A stretch of DNA of 64,000 nucleotides. Source: Promicromonospora sp. MEB111. GTDB lineage: Bacteria > Actinomycetota > Actinomycetes > Actinomycetales > Cellulomonadaceae. Made by a program: the position numbers and the translations under genes. The DNA lies in contig NZ_JARVSD010000007.1 in NCBI RefSeq assembly GCF_030209445.1, positions 124,001 through 188,000 on the forward strand. The letters are read 5' to 3'. Shown in pieces: positions 35,306 through 43,903 of the stretch. The first letter of the stretch is position 1, and every line of letters begins with the position of its first letter. The notes beneath the pieces are model-generated. The model saw only the letters and a list, made by a program, of their open reading frames with translations, ran no database searches and was not told where the DNA came from.

Positions 35306-36769
35306 ATGCGCAGTTCTCTCGCCGGAGCGCGCCCTCGCGCGGTCCGCACCGGGGCGGCGTCCGCCCTGCTCGCCCTGCTCGCCTCGCTCGTCCTGACGCT
35401 CTGCTGCGCGCCGCCCGCCGCCGCACACACCCGGCTCGAGTCGTCGGTACCCGCCGCCGGGACGACGGCGTCCGCCCCGGTCACCGCGGTCACGCTGCGG
35501 TTCACCCTGCCCGTGAGCCTGCTCGGCGACGGCGTGGTGATCGACGGCCCGGACGGCGTCGTCACGGCCGACGTCGCCGCCGCCGAGGACGGCCTGGTGC
35601 TGGTCGCGACCCCGGCGGCGGCCCTGGCCGCCGGCCCGTACACGGTGACCTGGACCGCCGCGGCCCAGGACGGCCACCCGCTGGAGGGGACCTTCGGCTT
35701 CACGGTGGCGGGCGGGGCGCCTGACGACGCAGCCGACGAGCCCTCGGCCGGCGCGTCCACCGGGACCGGCCACGACATGAGCGGGATGAGTGGCTCGGAC
35801 CACGGCACGGGGCACGACATGGGCCACGACCCGGCCGCGATGGGCAGCCCCGCGACCGACGCCGCGGGGATCGTCACCCGGCTGGGCGGCGCCGCCGCGC
35901 TGTGGGGCGGCCTGGTCGCCGCGGGGGCCCTGGTGTTCGCCGGCCTCGTGCTGCGCGGGCGGGACGAGGCGGACGTGCCGGCCGTGCTGCGGCTGGTCCG
36001 CCGGTCGGGAGTGCTGCTGCTCGGCGGGCTCCTCGTCCGCGTCCTGGCGAACGCGGTGCTCGTGGCACACGGCGACCTCGCGGCCGCGATCTCAGCGGCC
36101 GCCATCGGTGACTCGCTCACGGGCACGACGCGCTGGGACGTGGGCCTCCAGGCCGCCGGCGCGGTCGCCCTCGTGCTGGGCGCCCGGCGCACGCTGCCCG
36201 CGTCGTGGCCCGCGGCGCTCGGCGCCGCGCTGGCCGGCGCCGGACAGGTCCTCGGCGGCCACAGCAACACCGTCGAGCCCCGGTGGCTCGTGGTCACGGC
36301 GGACGTGGCGCACCTGGCGGCCGCCGCCACCTGGGTGGGCGGCGTCGTCACGCTGACGCTCCTGCTCCGGGCCCGGCGCCGGGACGGGCGCGACCTGGAC
36401 GCCGCGCTGCTGGGCGCCCGCTTCTCGGTGGTCGCGGGCCTCTCCCTCGCGGTGGTCGGCGTGGCCGGGGTGCTGCTCGCGGTGGGGATCCTCGACCGCC
36501 CTGCACAGCTCTGGGAGAGCACCTGGGGCCTGTTCCTGCTGGCGAAGGTCGGGGTGGTCGTGCTGGTCGCGGCGATCGGCACGCACAACCACCTCCGCGT
36601 CGTCCCGCGGCTCACGGCGCGCCGCCGGGCGGTGGTGCGGCACGCGGGACGGTCGCGCAGCGCGGGCGACGCGCTGCGGCGCAGCGCGCGCCGGGAGACG
36701 GCGCTCATGGTCGCGGTCGTGCTGCTCACGGCCTGGCTGGTCGCGGCGTCCGTCCAGGGATCCGGGTGA
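35306..36769 (+). CDS. CopC-CopD fusion copper protein
   Basis: A 487-aa fusion. A signal peptide ends at AAA with the mature chain starting HTRLESS, so the N-terminal His that ligates Cu(II) in CopC is present; the CopC beta-domain runs to about 145 (AAQDGHPLEGTFGFTV has the second His). A His/Met-rich linker follows (GHDMSGMSGSDHGTGHDMGHD), then a CopD domain of about eight helices (~190-485). It takes up or moves copper across the membrane. Ribosome site GAAGGAG upstream of the ATG. Confidence 0.85.
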   Translation: MRSSLAGARPRAVRTGAASALLALLASLVLTLCCAPPAAAHTRLESSVPAAGTTASAPVTAVTLRFTLPVSLLGDGVVIDGPDGVVTADVAAAEDGLVLVATPAAALAAGPYTVTWTAAAQDGHPLEGTFGFTVAGGAPDDAADEPSAGASTGTGHDMSGMSGSDHGTGHDMGHDPAAMGSPATDAAGIVTRLGGAAALWGGLVAAGALVFAGLVLRGRDEADVPAVLRLVRRSGVLLLGGLLVRVLANAVLVAHGDLAAAISAAAIGDSLTGTTRWDVGLQAAGAVALVLGARRTLPASWPAALGAALAGAGQVLGGHSNTVEPRWLVVTADVAHLAAAATWVGGVVTLTLLLRARRRDGRDLDAALLGARFSVVAGLSLAVVGVAGVLLAVGILDRPAQLWESTWGLFLLAKVGVVVLVAAIGTHNHLRVVPRLTARRRAVVRHAGRSRSAGDALRRSARRETALMVAVVLLTAWLVAASVQGSG

Positions 36770-36862
36770 TGTCGCTCCGCCGCGGTATCAACGCGAACGC
36801 CGTCGGCTCCGCATCTGTGAGAGCAGTACGCAGGGGGCAGCGGCAGAAGAGGCGATGGTGCC

Positions 36863-38245
36863 ATGTCCACGAACATCCCCTGGACCGTCCGGCAGGGTCC
36901 GCGCGGGCCCGTCCCCGTGTACGTGCTCCAGTTCGACGCGCGGGGCGCCCTGACCTCGCCGCGGTCCCTGGCGGCCCTGGTCGAGGACGCGCGGGACGCC
37001 ACCGACCTCGTCGTCGTCTCGCACGGCTGGAACAACGACTGGCTGGCGGCCACCTCGCGCTACGACGAGTTCTTCGACCACCTCGACGCGGTGCTGCGGT
37101 CGCACCCGCCCGCCCCGGACCGCCCGTTCCGCCCCGTGTACGTGGGCGTCTTCTGGCCCAGCGCCGCGCTGGTCATGCCCTGGGAGCGGGGCCCCGACAT
37201 CGCGGGCGGCGGCGACGGCCTGGTCGGCGAGCTGGCCGACGAGCTCGCGGTGCTGAGCGGGGACCTCGGACCGGAGCTGAGCGCCGAGCTGCACGCGCTG
37301 CTGGCCGACCCGGCGCTGGCCGACCCCGGGACGGGCGGGGACCGGGCCGACCTGGCCGCCGAGATCCTCGCGCACCTGCCCGTCGCCGACCAGGACGAGA
37401 CCGGCGCGACGGGCACCCGGGTGGACGGGCCCGCGCTGCGGGCCGTCTGGGAGGACACGCTCGCGCGGATCGAGCCGACACCCGTCCGCCCCGGCGGCAT
37501 CATCCCCGACGACGTCCCCGAGGTCGGCGGCCCCGGGGAGGGCGGCGCGGCCGCCCCGCAGGTCGCGGGCTTCAACCCGCTGGAGCTGATCCGCTCCGGG
37601 ATCCGCCTGGCCACGGTGCGCCAGATGAAGGACCGGGCCGGTCGCGTGGGCGGCACCGGCGTGGCCGCCGCCCTGCGCCGGCTGGCCGACGAGACGCCCG
37701 CGCGGATCCACCTGGTGGGCCACTCGTACGGCGGGCGGGTCGTGCTCTCCGCCGTGTGCAACGGCCCCTGGCCCGGCCGGCCCGTCGACTCGGTGCTGCT
37801 GCTGCAGCCGGCGCTGTCCGCCTGGGCCTTCGCGGGCGACGTCGACGGCCGGCCCGGCGGGTACCGGCCGGCGTTCGACCGGGTGCGCAACCCGATCATC
37901 ACCACCCGGTCGGCGCACGACCTGCCGCTCACGCGCGTGTTCCACCTGGCGCTGCGGCGCCGGGCCGACCTCGGCGAGGCCGAGATCGCGGGACTGCCGC
38001 CGTCGCGGTTCGCCGCGCTCGGCGGCTACGGCCCGCAGGGCGTGGGCGCCGAGGCGCTCCAGATCGACCGGATGCCCGACGTCGGCCAGCACTACCCGAT
38101 CGGCGAGCACGCCGTCGACAGCCGGTACGAGGTGATCGGCGTGGACGGTACCTGGTGCATCCCGGGCCACGGCGCCGTCCAGTCCGACCAGACCGCCTGG
38201 GCGCTGCTGAGCCAGATGCGGGCCGCGGCGCACACGGACGGGTGA
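36863..38245 (+). CDS. alpha/beta hydrolase heading CHAT-protease operon
   Basis: A 460-aa protein with an alpha/beta-hydrolase core: LVVVSHGWNND for the oxyanion region and HLVGHSYGGRVVLSAV with nucleophile S288; a His near the C-terminus (CIPGHGAVQ) may complete the triad. Between ~110 and ~265 is a long acidic insertion without known motif. No signal peptide, so it acts inside the cell. It is closest in type to DUF900/lipase-like esterases. The next gene begins 11 bp after its stop. In this context a lipase or esterase effector controlled by the downstream proteases is plausible but unproven. Confidence 0.7.
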   Translation: MSTNIPWTVRQGPRGPVPVYVLQFDARGALTSPRSLAALVEDARDATDLVVVSHGWNNDWLAATSRYDEFFDHLDAVLRSHPPAPDRPFRPVYVGVFWPSAALVMPWERGPDIAGGGDGLVGELADELAVLSGDLGPELSAELHALLADPALADPGTGGDRADLAAEILAHLPVADQDETGATGTRVDGPALRAVWEDTLARIEPTPVRPGGIIPDDVPEVGGPGEGGAAAPQVAGFNPLELIRSGIRLATVRQMKDRAGRVGGTGVAAALRRLADETPARIHLVGHSYGGRVVLSAVCNGPWPGRPVDSVLLLQPALSAWAFAGDVDGRPGGYRPAFDRVRNPIITTRSAHDLPLTRVFHLALRRRADLGEAEIAGLPPSRFAALGGYGPQGVGAEALQIDRMPDVGQHYPIGEHAVDSRYEVIGVDGTWCIPGHGAVQSDQTAWALLSQMRAAAHTDG

Positions 38246-38256
38246 GGGAGGCGTCG

Positions 38257-39678
38257 ATGGCGAAGACCCTGCGCTCGGAGATCGACCTGCCGACCCTGCG
38301 CATCAGCGTCGACCTGGCCACCTCGGAGGCCGTGTTCGCGGCGGTCCGCGGACGGCGCCGGCCCACCGAGGTCGCGCGCTGCCCCCTCGCGGACCTCGGC
38401 CTGCCGCCGAGCGCCGTCGAGCACGTGCGGGACGCCGACCTGACCGTCCCCGTGACGGTCGTGACCCGGCTCTCGGCGGCCGCCGAGAACCTCGGTACGT
38501 CGCCGCTGCCCCCGCACAACGCCCTGTGGCTGGAGTTCCCCGTCCCGCGCGGCCTGGTGCACGTGCTGCCCTGGGAGCGGCTGCTCGCAGGGCTGGGCCG
38601 GCCCCTGTTCCGGCTGCCGTTCCACCCCGTGCGCCCGCAGAAGCCCGGGGTGCAGCTCGACGTCGCGATCTGCTCCAGCTCCCCCTTCCCGACGGTCCGG
38701 TTCGACCCGGCGCGCGTGGTCGCCGAGCTCGCCCACCAGTACCTCGACATCCCGGGCCGGCACGTCACGGTGCACCTGTTCACCGACGCCGACCGGTACG
38801 CAGCGACGTGCGACGCCGTCCACCCGCTGCTGGGCCGCGGCGACGTCGTCGTGCACGTGCCGGCGGAGCGGGACGCCGCGGCGCGGCGCACGATCGCCCG
38901 CCCCGGGGGCCCGCACGCGATCGCCAACCCGTGGCTGACCTGGATCCTGGACGCCGTCGAGGGCGGGCGGCTCGACATCGTGCACTTCGTGGCGCACGGG
39001 CACCTGTCCGACGGCCGCGGGGCGCTGGTGCTGGCCGGCTCGCCTGCGTCGAACGACGGGCCCGCGACGTTCGTCGAGGCCGTCGAGGTGATCGAGCTCC
39101 TCACGCGGGTCGGGGCCGTGGGCCTGGCGCTCTCCGACCCGCCCGGCAGCGACAGCGCGGCGGGGCTGCGCGACCTCGCCGACTACGTGGCCCAGTCCAG
39201 GCCGGGGGTCACGGCCGTGCACGACGTCGCGGCGGACCCGGGCGGCGAGCAGCTCGCCAGGAGCCTGCGCACGGCGCTGACGCCGTCCGGCCCACTCACG
39301 GCGCCGTTCCCGGCGATGACCGCCTGGGTGCACCCGCTCTTCGTCGAGGTCGTCCGCGACCCGGAGCCGGCCGGCGAGCCGCTGACCACGGACCTGCGCG
39401 AGCTCACCGACGGGCTCATGCTCCGCAAGGACGGGCGGTCCGCGTTCCTGCACGAGGCCACGCGCAAGGCCGCCGTCGAGGTCGACGGCGACTCGTGGGT
39501 CGCCTCGGCGTCGCGCAGCATCGAGCACCTGCAGATGAGCTGGCTCCCCTACACGGCCGACCTCCCGGTCGACCAAGCCGCCGTGGACGCGCTGAACCGC
39601 GTCTCGGCCCTGCTGGAGCGGCACGTCCACCTGGCGTACCCCGAGGAGCCCGAGCCCCCGGAGGGTAGTTCCCGATGA
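38257..39678 (+). CDS. CHAT-like protein, predicted inactive
   Basis: A 473-aa protein. The N-terminal ~130 residues have no recognised motif. From ~140 a CHAT (caspase-like) fold is suggested: LDVAICSSSPFP for the first strand, VELAHQYLDIPG-type helix, and IVHFVAHGHLSDGRGALVLA with the catalytic His (H247). At the place where CHAT proteases have L-S-A-C the sequence is GLALSDPPGSD, so the Cys is missing, yet the following helix (LRDLADYVAQ) and VTAVHD are kept. It resembles a pseudo-protease. The C-terminal ~100 residues are helical. ATGA overlap with the next CHAT gene. Confidence 0.6.
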   Translation: MAKTLRSEIDLPTLRISVDLATSEAVFAAVRGRRRPTEVARCPLADLGLPPSAVEHVRDADLTVPVTVVTRLSAAAENLGTSPLPPHNALWLEFPVPRGLVHVLPWERLLAGLGRPLFRLPFHPVRPQKPGVQLDVAICSSSPFPTVRFDPARVVAELAHQYLDIPGRHVTVHLFTDADRYAATCDAVHPLLGRGDVVVHVPAERDAAARRTIARPGGPHAIANPWLTWILDAVEGGRLDIVHFVAHGHLSDGRGALVLAGSPASNDGPATFVEAVEVIELLTRVGAVGLALSDPPGSDSAAGLRDLADYVAQSRPGVTAVHDVAADPGGEQLARSLRTALTPSGPLTAPFPAMTAWVHPLFVEVVRDPEPAGEPLTTDLRELTDGLMLRKDGRSAFLHEATRKAAVEVDGDSWVASASRSIEHLQMSWLPYTADLPVDQAAVDALNRVSALLERHVHLAYPEEPEPPEGSSR

Positions 39679-41078
39679 GCCGCGTCGTCTTCCAGCTCTC
39701 CGCCTTCGGCGAGGAGGGCGCGACCACGCCGCTGGTGCGGCTGGTCGAGCCCGTCGACGACCAGGCCCTCGACCGGACCTTCGACTGCCCCACGGGCAGC
39801 CCGGCCCGCGCCCAGGCCCTCGACGCCGACGTCAACGCCCGCGAGGGCGACCGGCTGTTCCAGGCGCTCGCCGCGCACGAGCAGCTCGGCGACCAGCTCG
39901 CCGTGGCGCTGCACAGCGCCGACCACAGGTTCCCCGTCTACGCGGAGATCCTGCCGCGCAGCGGGGCGGACGGCCTGCCGTGGGAGGCCCTCCGGTTCCC
40001 CGGCGACGGGCCCTACCTGGCGCTGGAGGACAAGTACGCGCTGGCCCGCGTGGTGCGCACGACGGCGCCGCCGGTGCCCCTGTACCAGCTCGAACCGCCG
40101 CTGCGGATCATGGCCCTGCTGTCGTGCCTGGGCCTGGGCGCCGCGGCCGAGCTGCGCGAGCTGCGGGCCGCCGCCCTGGAGGCCGGGCCGGGCATGGCCC
40201 GCCTCCTGGTCGTCGTCAGCGAGGAGGAGCTGGCCAGCGGCCTGCAGGCCGAGGTCGACGCCGGCACCGCCCCCGAGATCGCGGGCGTGCACCTGGTGCC
40301 GCCCGACCACCACGACCTGGTCCGGCTGGTCAACGAGTTCAAGCCCCACGTGCTGCACCTGTTCTGCCACGGCTCCGCCGAGCCCGTGCCGCACGTGCGG
40401 CTCGCCCTCAAGCAGGACTGGTCGGCGGCGGACCCCGGCATCGGCCTGGCCCTGGAGAAGGAGCAGTTCGCGAAGTTCGTCTGGGACACGGACGGCGGGC
40501 CCTGGCTCGTCGTCCTTAACTGCTGCGAGGGCGCCGCCTCGTCGGGGGACGGGGCGACGTCCCTCGCTCGCGACCTCGTCACCAAGGGCGTCGCGCCCGC
40601 CGCCGTCGGCATGCGCGAGCCGATCCGGAGCGCAGTGGCCAGCACGCTGACGCAGGGCCTGTACGGCGCCCTGCTGGGCGAGCTGACCACCCGGACCAAG
40701 GCGGGCGCGACGCTGTCGGCGCCCCTGGACTGGGCGGCCCTGACCGTGGCGGCCCGCAACCGGCTGGTCACGGAGCTCGGCGCGGGGCTGTCGCCGACGC
40801 AGGCGCGGAACCAGAGCCGCGAGTGGACCCTGCCGGCGCTCTACCTGCGCTGGGAGGAGTTCCAGCTCCAGCTCACGCCCGCGCGGAACGGCGGACCGCC
40901 GCGGGTCGACCCGGAGCAGGCCCGGACCTGGCGCCTGGAGGTCGCCGCGCTGCAGAGCCTGCTCGCCGCGCTGCCGCCCGGCCAGGGCGCCGCGTTCCGC
41001 GCCGGCGCCGTGGAACGGATCGCCGAGCTCGCCGGGCTGCTCGGCGTCACGCCGGAGGCCCTGGAGGAGTCGTCGTGA
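39675..41078 (+). CDS. CHAT-domain cysteine protease
   Basis: A 467-aa CHAT protein. The domain runs from about 95 to 345: LPWEALRFPG (typical CHAT entry), RIMALLSCLG, PHVLHLFCHGS with catalytic H232, WLVVLNCCEGAAS with C283/C284 as the nucleophile position, then LVTKGVAPAAVGMREPI and FxxxLYGALLGE-like helix. Unlike most CHAT proteases it has no TPR array; the C-terminal ~120 residues are helical and unassigned. It overlaps the preceding pseudo-CHAT and the following C25-like genes by 4 bp each, so the three are made together. Confidence 0.75.
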   Translation: MSRVVFQLSAFGEEGATTPLVRLVEPVDDQALDRTFDCPTGSPARAQALDADVNAREGDRLFQALAAHEQLGDQLAVALHSADHRFPVYAEILPRSGADGLPWEALRFPGDGPYLALEDKYALARVVRTTAPPVPLYQLEPPLRIMALLSCLGLGAAAELRELRAAALEAGPGMARLLVVVSEEELASGLQAEVDAGTAPEIAGVHLVPPDHHDLVRLVNEFKPHVLHLFCHGSAEPVPHVRLALKQDWSAADPGIGLALEKEQFAKFVWDTDGGPWLVVLNCCEGAASSGDGATSLARDLVTKGVAPAAVGMREPIRSAVASTLTQGLYGALLGELTTRTKAGATLSAPLDWAALTVAARNRLVTELGAGLSPTQARNQSREWTLPALYLRWEEFQLQLTPARNGGPPRVDPEQARTWRLEVAALQSLLAALPPGQGAAFRAGAVERIAELAGLLGVTPEALEESS

Positions 41079-42553
41079 CCGTCACGCCCGGTGCCGCCCC
41101 CGCCGTCGACCCCGGCTACGAGATCACCAGCGACGCGTGGTCGGGCACGGCCCCGGTCGCGGGGCGGTTCGCCGCGGACGTGCGGCCCTGGCTCACCCAG
41201 GAGTTCACGGTCGCCGAGCGCACGGCGCGGCCCGCCCCGGCCGACCCGTGGGACTGGCGGCACCCGGACGTCGGCTGGGGGCTCGTGGCTCGCGAGCCCG
41301 AGGGCGCCACCCGGGACGAGCTCCTGGCCATGGCCGACCTGCCCGCGGACATCCGGCGCCTGGTCGCGGCGCGCGACGGCCGGGTCTTCCGCTACCGCCC
41401 CGCGGGCGGCTACGCGCAGTGGACCCTCGTCGACCACGCGGGCGACGCCCAGCCGTTCGTCCCGGCCGCCCCGGCGGGGGCCGACGCCGGGGAGCTGCCG
41501 GCCTTCCTGCTCATCTACGGCAGCCCCGAGCAGGTCCCGTGGCGGGTGCAGTACATCCTCAACCCGGTGCGCCACGTGGGCCGGCTCGACCTGACGGGCA
41601 GCGCCCTGACGCGCTACGTCGACGCCCTGCTCGGCGAGTGGCGCGACTCGGCGGCCCAGTGGTCCAGGCCCGTCGTCTGGGCGGTGGACCACCGGATGGG
41701 CGAGATCACCACCCTCATGCGCGACGTCGTCGCGGAGCCGCTCAGCGGCGACCTGAGCGCGGACGCCGAGCTGACGCCCACGTTCGTGGACGGGCGGACC
41801 ACGCCCGCCACGGTCGCCGCGCTGACCGCGGCGCTGACGAGCAGCCGGCCCGCCGTCGTCGTCACCACCAGCCACGGCCAGACCGGGCCGCTCGCCGACC
41901 CCGCGCGCCTGCGCGCGGACCTCGGCAAGCCGGTCGACCACGACCACGCGCCGCTCGACCCCGAGGCCCTGCTGGCCTCCTGGCAGCCCGACGGCGCGAT
42001 CTGGTTCGCCCAGGCCTGCTGCTCCGCCGGGGCGGACAGCCCGTCGGCCTACGCCGGGCTGTTCGACGGCGACCTGGGCCGGACGTTCGACGGCGTCGCC
42101 GCGCTGGGCGCCCTCACCTCGCCGCTCCCCCGGGCCCTGCTCGGCGCCCGGAAACCGCTGCGCGCCTTCATCGGGCACGTCGAGCCCACCTTCAACTGGA
42201 CGCTCAGCTTTCCGCCGAACGCGCAGCCGCTGACCGCGCAGCTGCGCGAGGCGCTCTACGCGCGGCTGTTCCTGGGCCGGCCGGTGGGGTACGCGATGGA
42301 GCCGTACTACCGGCCCATCGGAGCCCTGCTCCAGGGCTACCAGCTCGCCGAGAAGGAGTTCCAGACCGCCTTCGGGGCCAGGGCGAGACCCAGCCTCGAC
42401 ATGATGGTGTACAGCCGCGTGACGGCCCACGACCGCGCCAGCACGGTCATCCTGGGCGATCCCACGGTCGCGATCCCCCTGCCGTCGGCCGGCCGGGCAG
42501 AGCACGGTCCGGCAGAGCACGCTCAGGCCAGGAACTCCAGCCAGAGGGGGTAG
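41075..42553 (+). CDS. C25-like caspase-fold cysteine peptidase
   Basis: A 492-aa protein. AFLLIYGSPEQVPWRVQYIL and VGRLDLTGSALTRYVDALLGEW match the start of gingipain-type (C25) domains; VVVTTSHGQTG holds the likely catalytic His (H267) and WFAQACCSAGADS the Cys (C315/C316). Spacing of 48 residues is right for clan CD peptidases. The N-terminal ~130 residues and C-terminal region are unassigned; no signal peptide, unlike secreted gingipains. GTG start overlapping the CHAT stop. The 3' end overlaps the reverse-strand EEP gene by 31 bp. Confidence 0.65.
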   Translation: MTVTPGAAPAVDPGYEITSDAWSGTAPVAGRFAADVRPWLTQEFTVAERTARPAPADPWDWRHPDVGWGLVAREPEGATRDELLAMADLPADIRRLVAARDGRVFRYRPAGGYAQWTLVDHAGDAQPFVPAAPAGADAGELPAFLLIYGSPEQVPWRVQYILNPVRHVGRLDLTGSALTRYVDALLGEWRDSAAQWSRPVVWAVDHRMGEITTLMRDVVAEPLSGDLSADAELTPTFVDGRTTPATVAALTAALTSSRPAVVVTTSHGQTGPLADPARLRADLGKPVDHDHAPLDPEALLASWQPDGAIWFAQACCSAGADSPSAYAGLFDGDLGRTFDGVAALGALTSPLPRALLGARKPLRAFIGHVEPTFNWTLSFPPNAQPLTAQLREALYARLFLGRPVGYAMEPYYRPIGALLQGYQLAEKEFQTAFGARARPSLDMMVYSRVTAHDRASTVILGDPTVAIPLPSAGRAEHGPAEHAQARNSSQRG

Positions 42554-43488
42554 TGGTCGCTCAGGCGCCACGAGACCTGGTTCCGGGTGAGGTCCCGCAG
42601 CGCGTGCGGGAGAAAGTCGAAGCTGCCGCCGTGCCCCGTGTAGGTGAGGCCCTCCAGGAGCGACGGGGCACCGGGCCGCGCGGGGTCGCTGAACCAGGCG
42701 ATCTGGTCGTACTGGTGGTTGGTCCGGTCGTCGTCGAAGATCGTGCGCGGCACCGTGTTCAGCTCCGCGGGCGGCCAGAGCCCGGTCGAGGCGAACGCCG
42801 CGAAGAGCGGGTCGTCCAGCCGGTCGAGGTTGAAGTCGCCCAGGACGAGCAGGTTGTGGTTCCAGTCGTCGGGCCGGTCGGCCCAGCCCCGCATCCACGT
42901 GGCGAACGCAGTCAGCTCGCCGATCCGGTCGGCGGGCGCCTTGCCCCACAGCACGTGCACCGTCGTCAGGATGAACTCGGTCGCGCCGCGCACGAAGCCC
43001 GCGGCGTACGGGGTGCGGGCGAACTGGTCGACGTCGTTCCGCGCGTCCTTCGGCAGGACGAGCTCCCCGACCAGGCCGGAGGCCTGGACCCGCTCGGAGT
43101 CGTAGACGTAGGCGAGGCGCTCGCCGTTGCCGGGACCGCCCTCGGTGACGTCGGAGGCGATGACCTGGTAGCGCGGGCCCAGCAGGCTCAGGAGCGCGAA
43201 CAGGGCCGTGGTGTCGCGCCGGGTCTCCTGGACCGCCGTCACGTCGAACCGTTCGACCACCTCGGCGATGCAGGCCAGCGCGTGCCAGTCGCGCTTGGGG
43301 CGGTCGTCCTGGGCGGACTGCCACTTGTGCGTGAGGTCGCCGAAGGCACGCAGGTTCCATGTGCCGACCAGCAGGTTCTTGGTCGTCTTGGCCGGGATCT
43401 GGGCCGCGAGCGCGGCGCGCACCCGGTCGACGTCGCCGGTGACCCCGCCGGGCACCGGCCCGGGCGGCGGGGCGATGGTCGTGGTCAT
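42523..43488 (-). CDS. endonuclease/exonuclease/phosphatase-family protein
   Basis: A 321-aa EEP-fold metal enzyme with all hallmark motifs: TWNLRAF (Asn), AVQETR (Glu), LLVLGDFNLDRLDD (Asp-Phe-Asn), YDQIAWF and SDHYPLWLEF (catalytic Asp-His). The family includes DNase I-like nucleases, inositol phosphatases and sphingomyelinases; the substrate cannot be read from sequence. It lacks a signal peptide. It converges on the caspase-like operon with a 31-bp antisense overlap, and the ATG has AGGTGATGTGCC upstream. Confidence 0.85.
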   Translation of the reverse strand: MTTTIAPPPGPVPGGVTGDVDRVRAALAAQIPAKTTKNLLVGTWNLRAFGDLTHKWQSAQDDRPKRDWHALACIAEVVERFDVTAVQETRRDTTALFALLSLLGPRYQVIASDVTEGGPGNGERLAYVYDSERVQASGLVGELVLPKDARNDVDQFARTPYAAGFVRGATEFILTTVHVLWGKAPADRIGELTAFATWMRGWADRPDDWNHNLLVLGDFNLDRLDDPLFAAFASTGLWPPAELNTVPRTIFDDDRTNHQYDQIAWFSDPARPGAPSLLEGLTYTGHGGSFDFLPHALRDLTRNQVSWRLSDHYPLWLEFLA

Positions 43489-43681
43489 GGCACATCACCT
43501 GCAGACGGAGAGATCGGGAGGTACCGATACCTGACAGGAGGGCGGCCGGCCGAGGGCTGATACCGCCGGACCCGGATGAAACAGGTGATATCACAGCTAA
43601 ATTTCGATGCTTCCGCATCCAGGGCGAGACTGCTGCCAGCCGGTAGAGACCGGGCAACGTGTGCGCAGGGGGCAGGTTCAC

Positions 43682-43903
43682 GTGACGTCCATCAGTGCTG
43701 TGCGGGTCGACCGGCAGGAGTGCCGGTCCACCCGCGCCGCGATCCCTGGTTACCTCGACCGACGCCTCGAACCGCGCAGCCTGCGCCGCTTCGAGACCCA
43801 CATCGATCAGTGCCCCGGGTGCATCCGCGCGTTCATCGACGTGCGCCAGGTGGCCTGGGCACGGCGTAACGCGGACGCCCGGCGGCTCGGCCGGGTCAGC
43901 TGA
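43682..43903 (+). CDS. small zf-HC2 zinc-finger protein
   Basis: A 73-aa protein with the zf-HC2 pattern: C at 15 (QECRS), then HIDQCPGC (H-x3-C-x2-C) at about 41-48, inside helices PGYLDRRLEPRSLRRFETH. This is the zinc-binding anti-sigma domain, here without a transmembrane part and without an adjacent sigma gene. GTG start at 43682 behind GGGGGCAGG. It may bind a sigma factor encoded elsewhere. Its last 8 bp overlap the convergent WYL regulator gene. Confidence 0.7.
   Translation: MTSISAVRVDRQECRSTRAAIPGYLDRRLEPRSLRRFETHIDQCPGCIRAFIDVRQVAWARRNADARRLGRVS

Noticed and set aside
40841-43801. 986-codon reverse frame through the C25-like and EEP genes
   Set aside because: Contains the shadow of both genes in another frame; no family pattern, and the EEP protein in its own frame has complete motifs.
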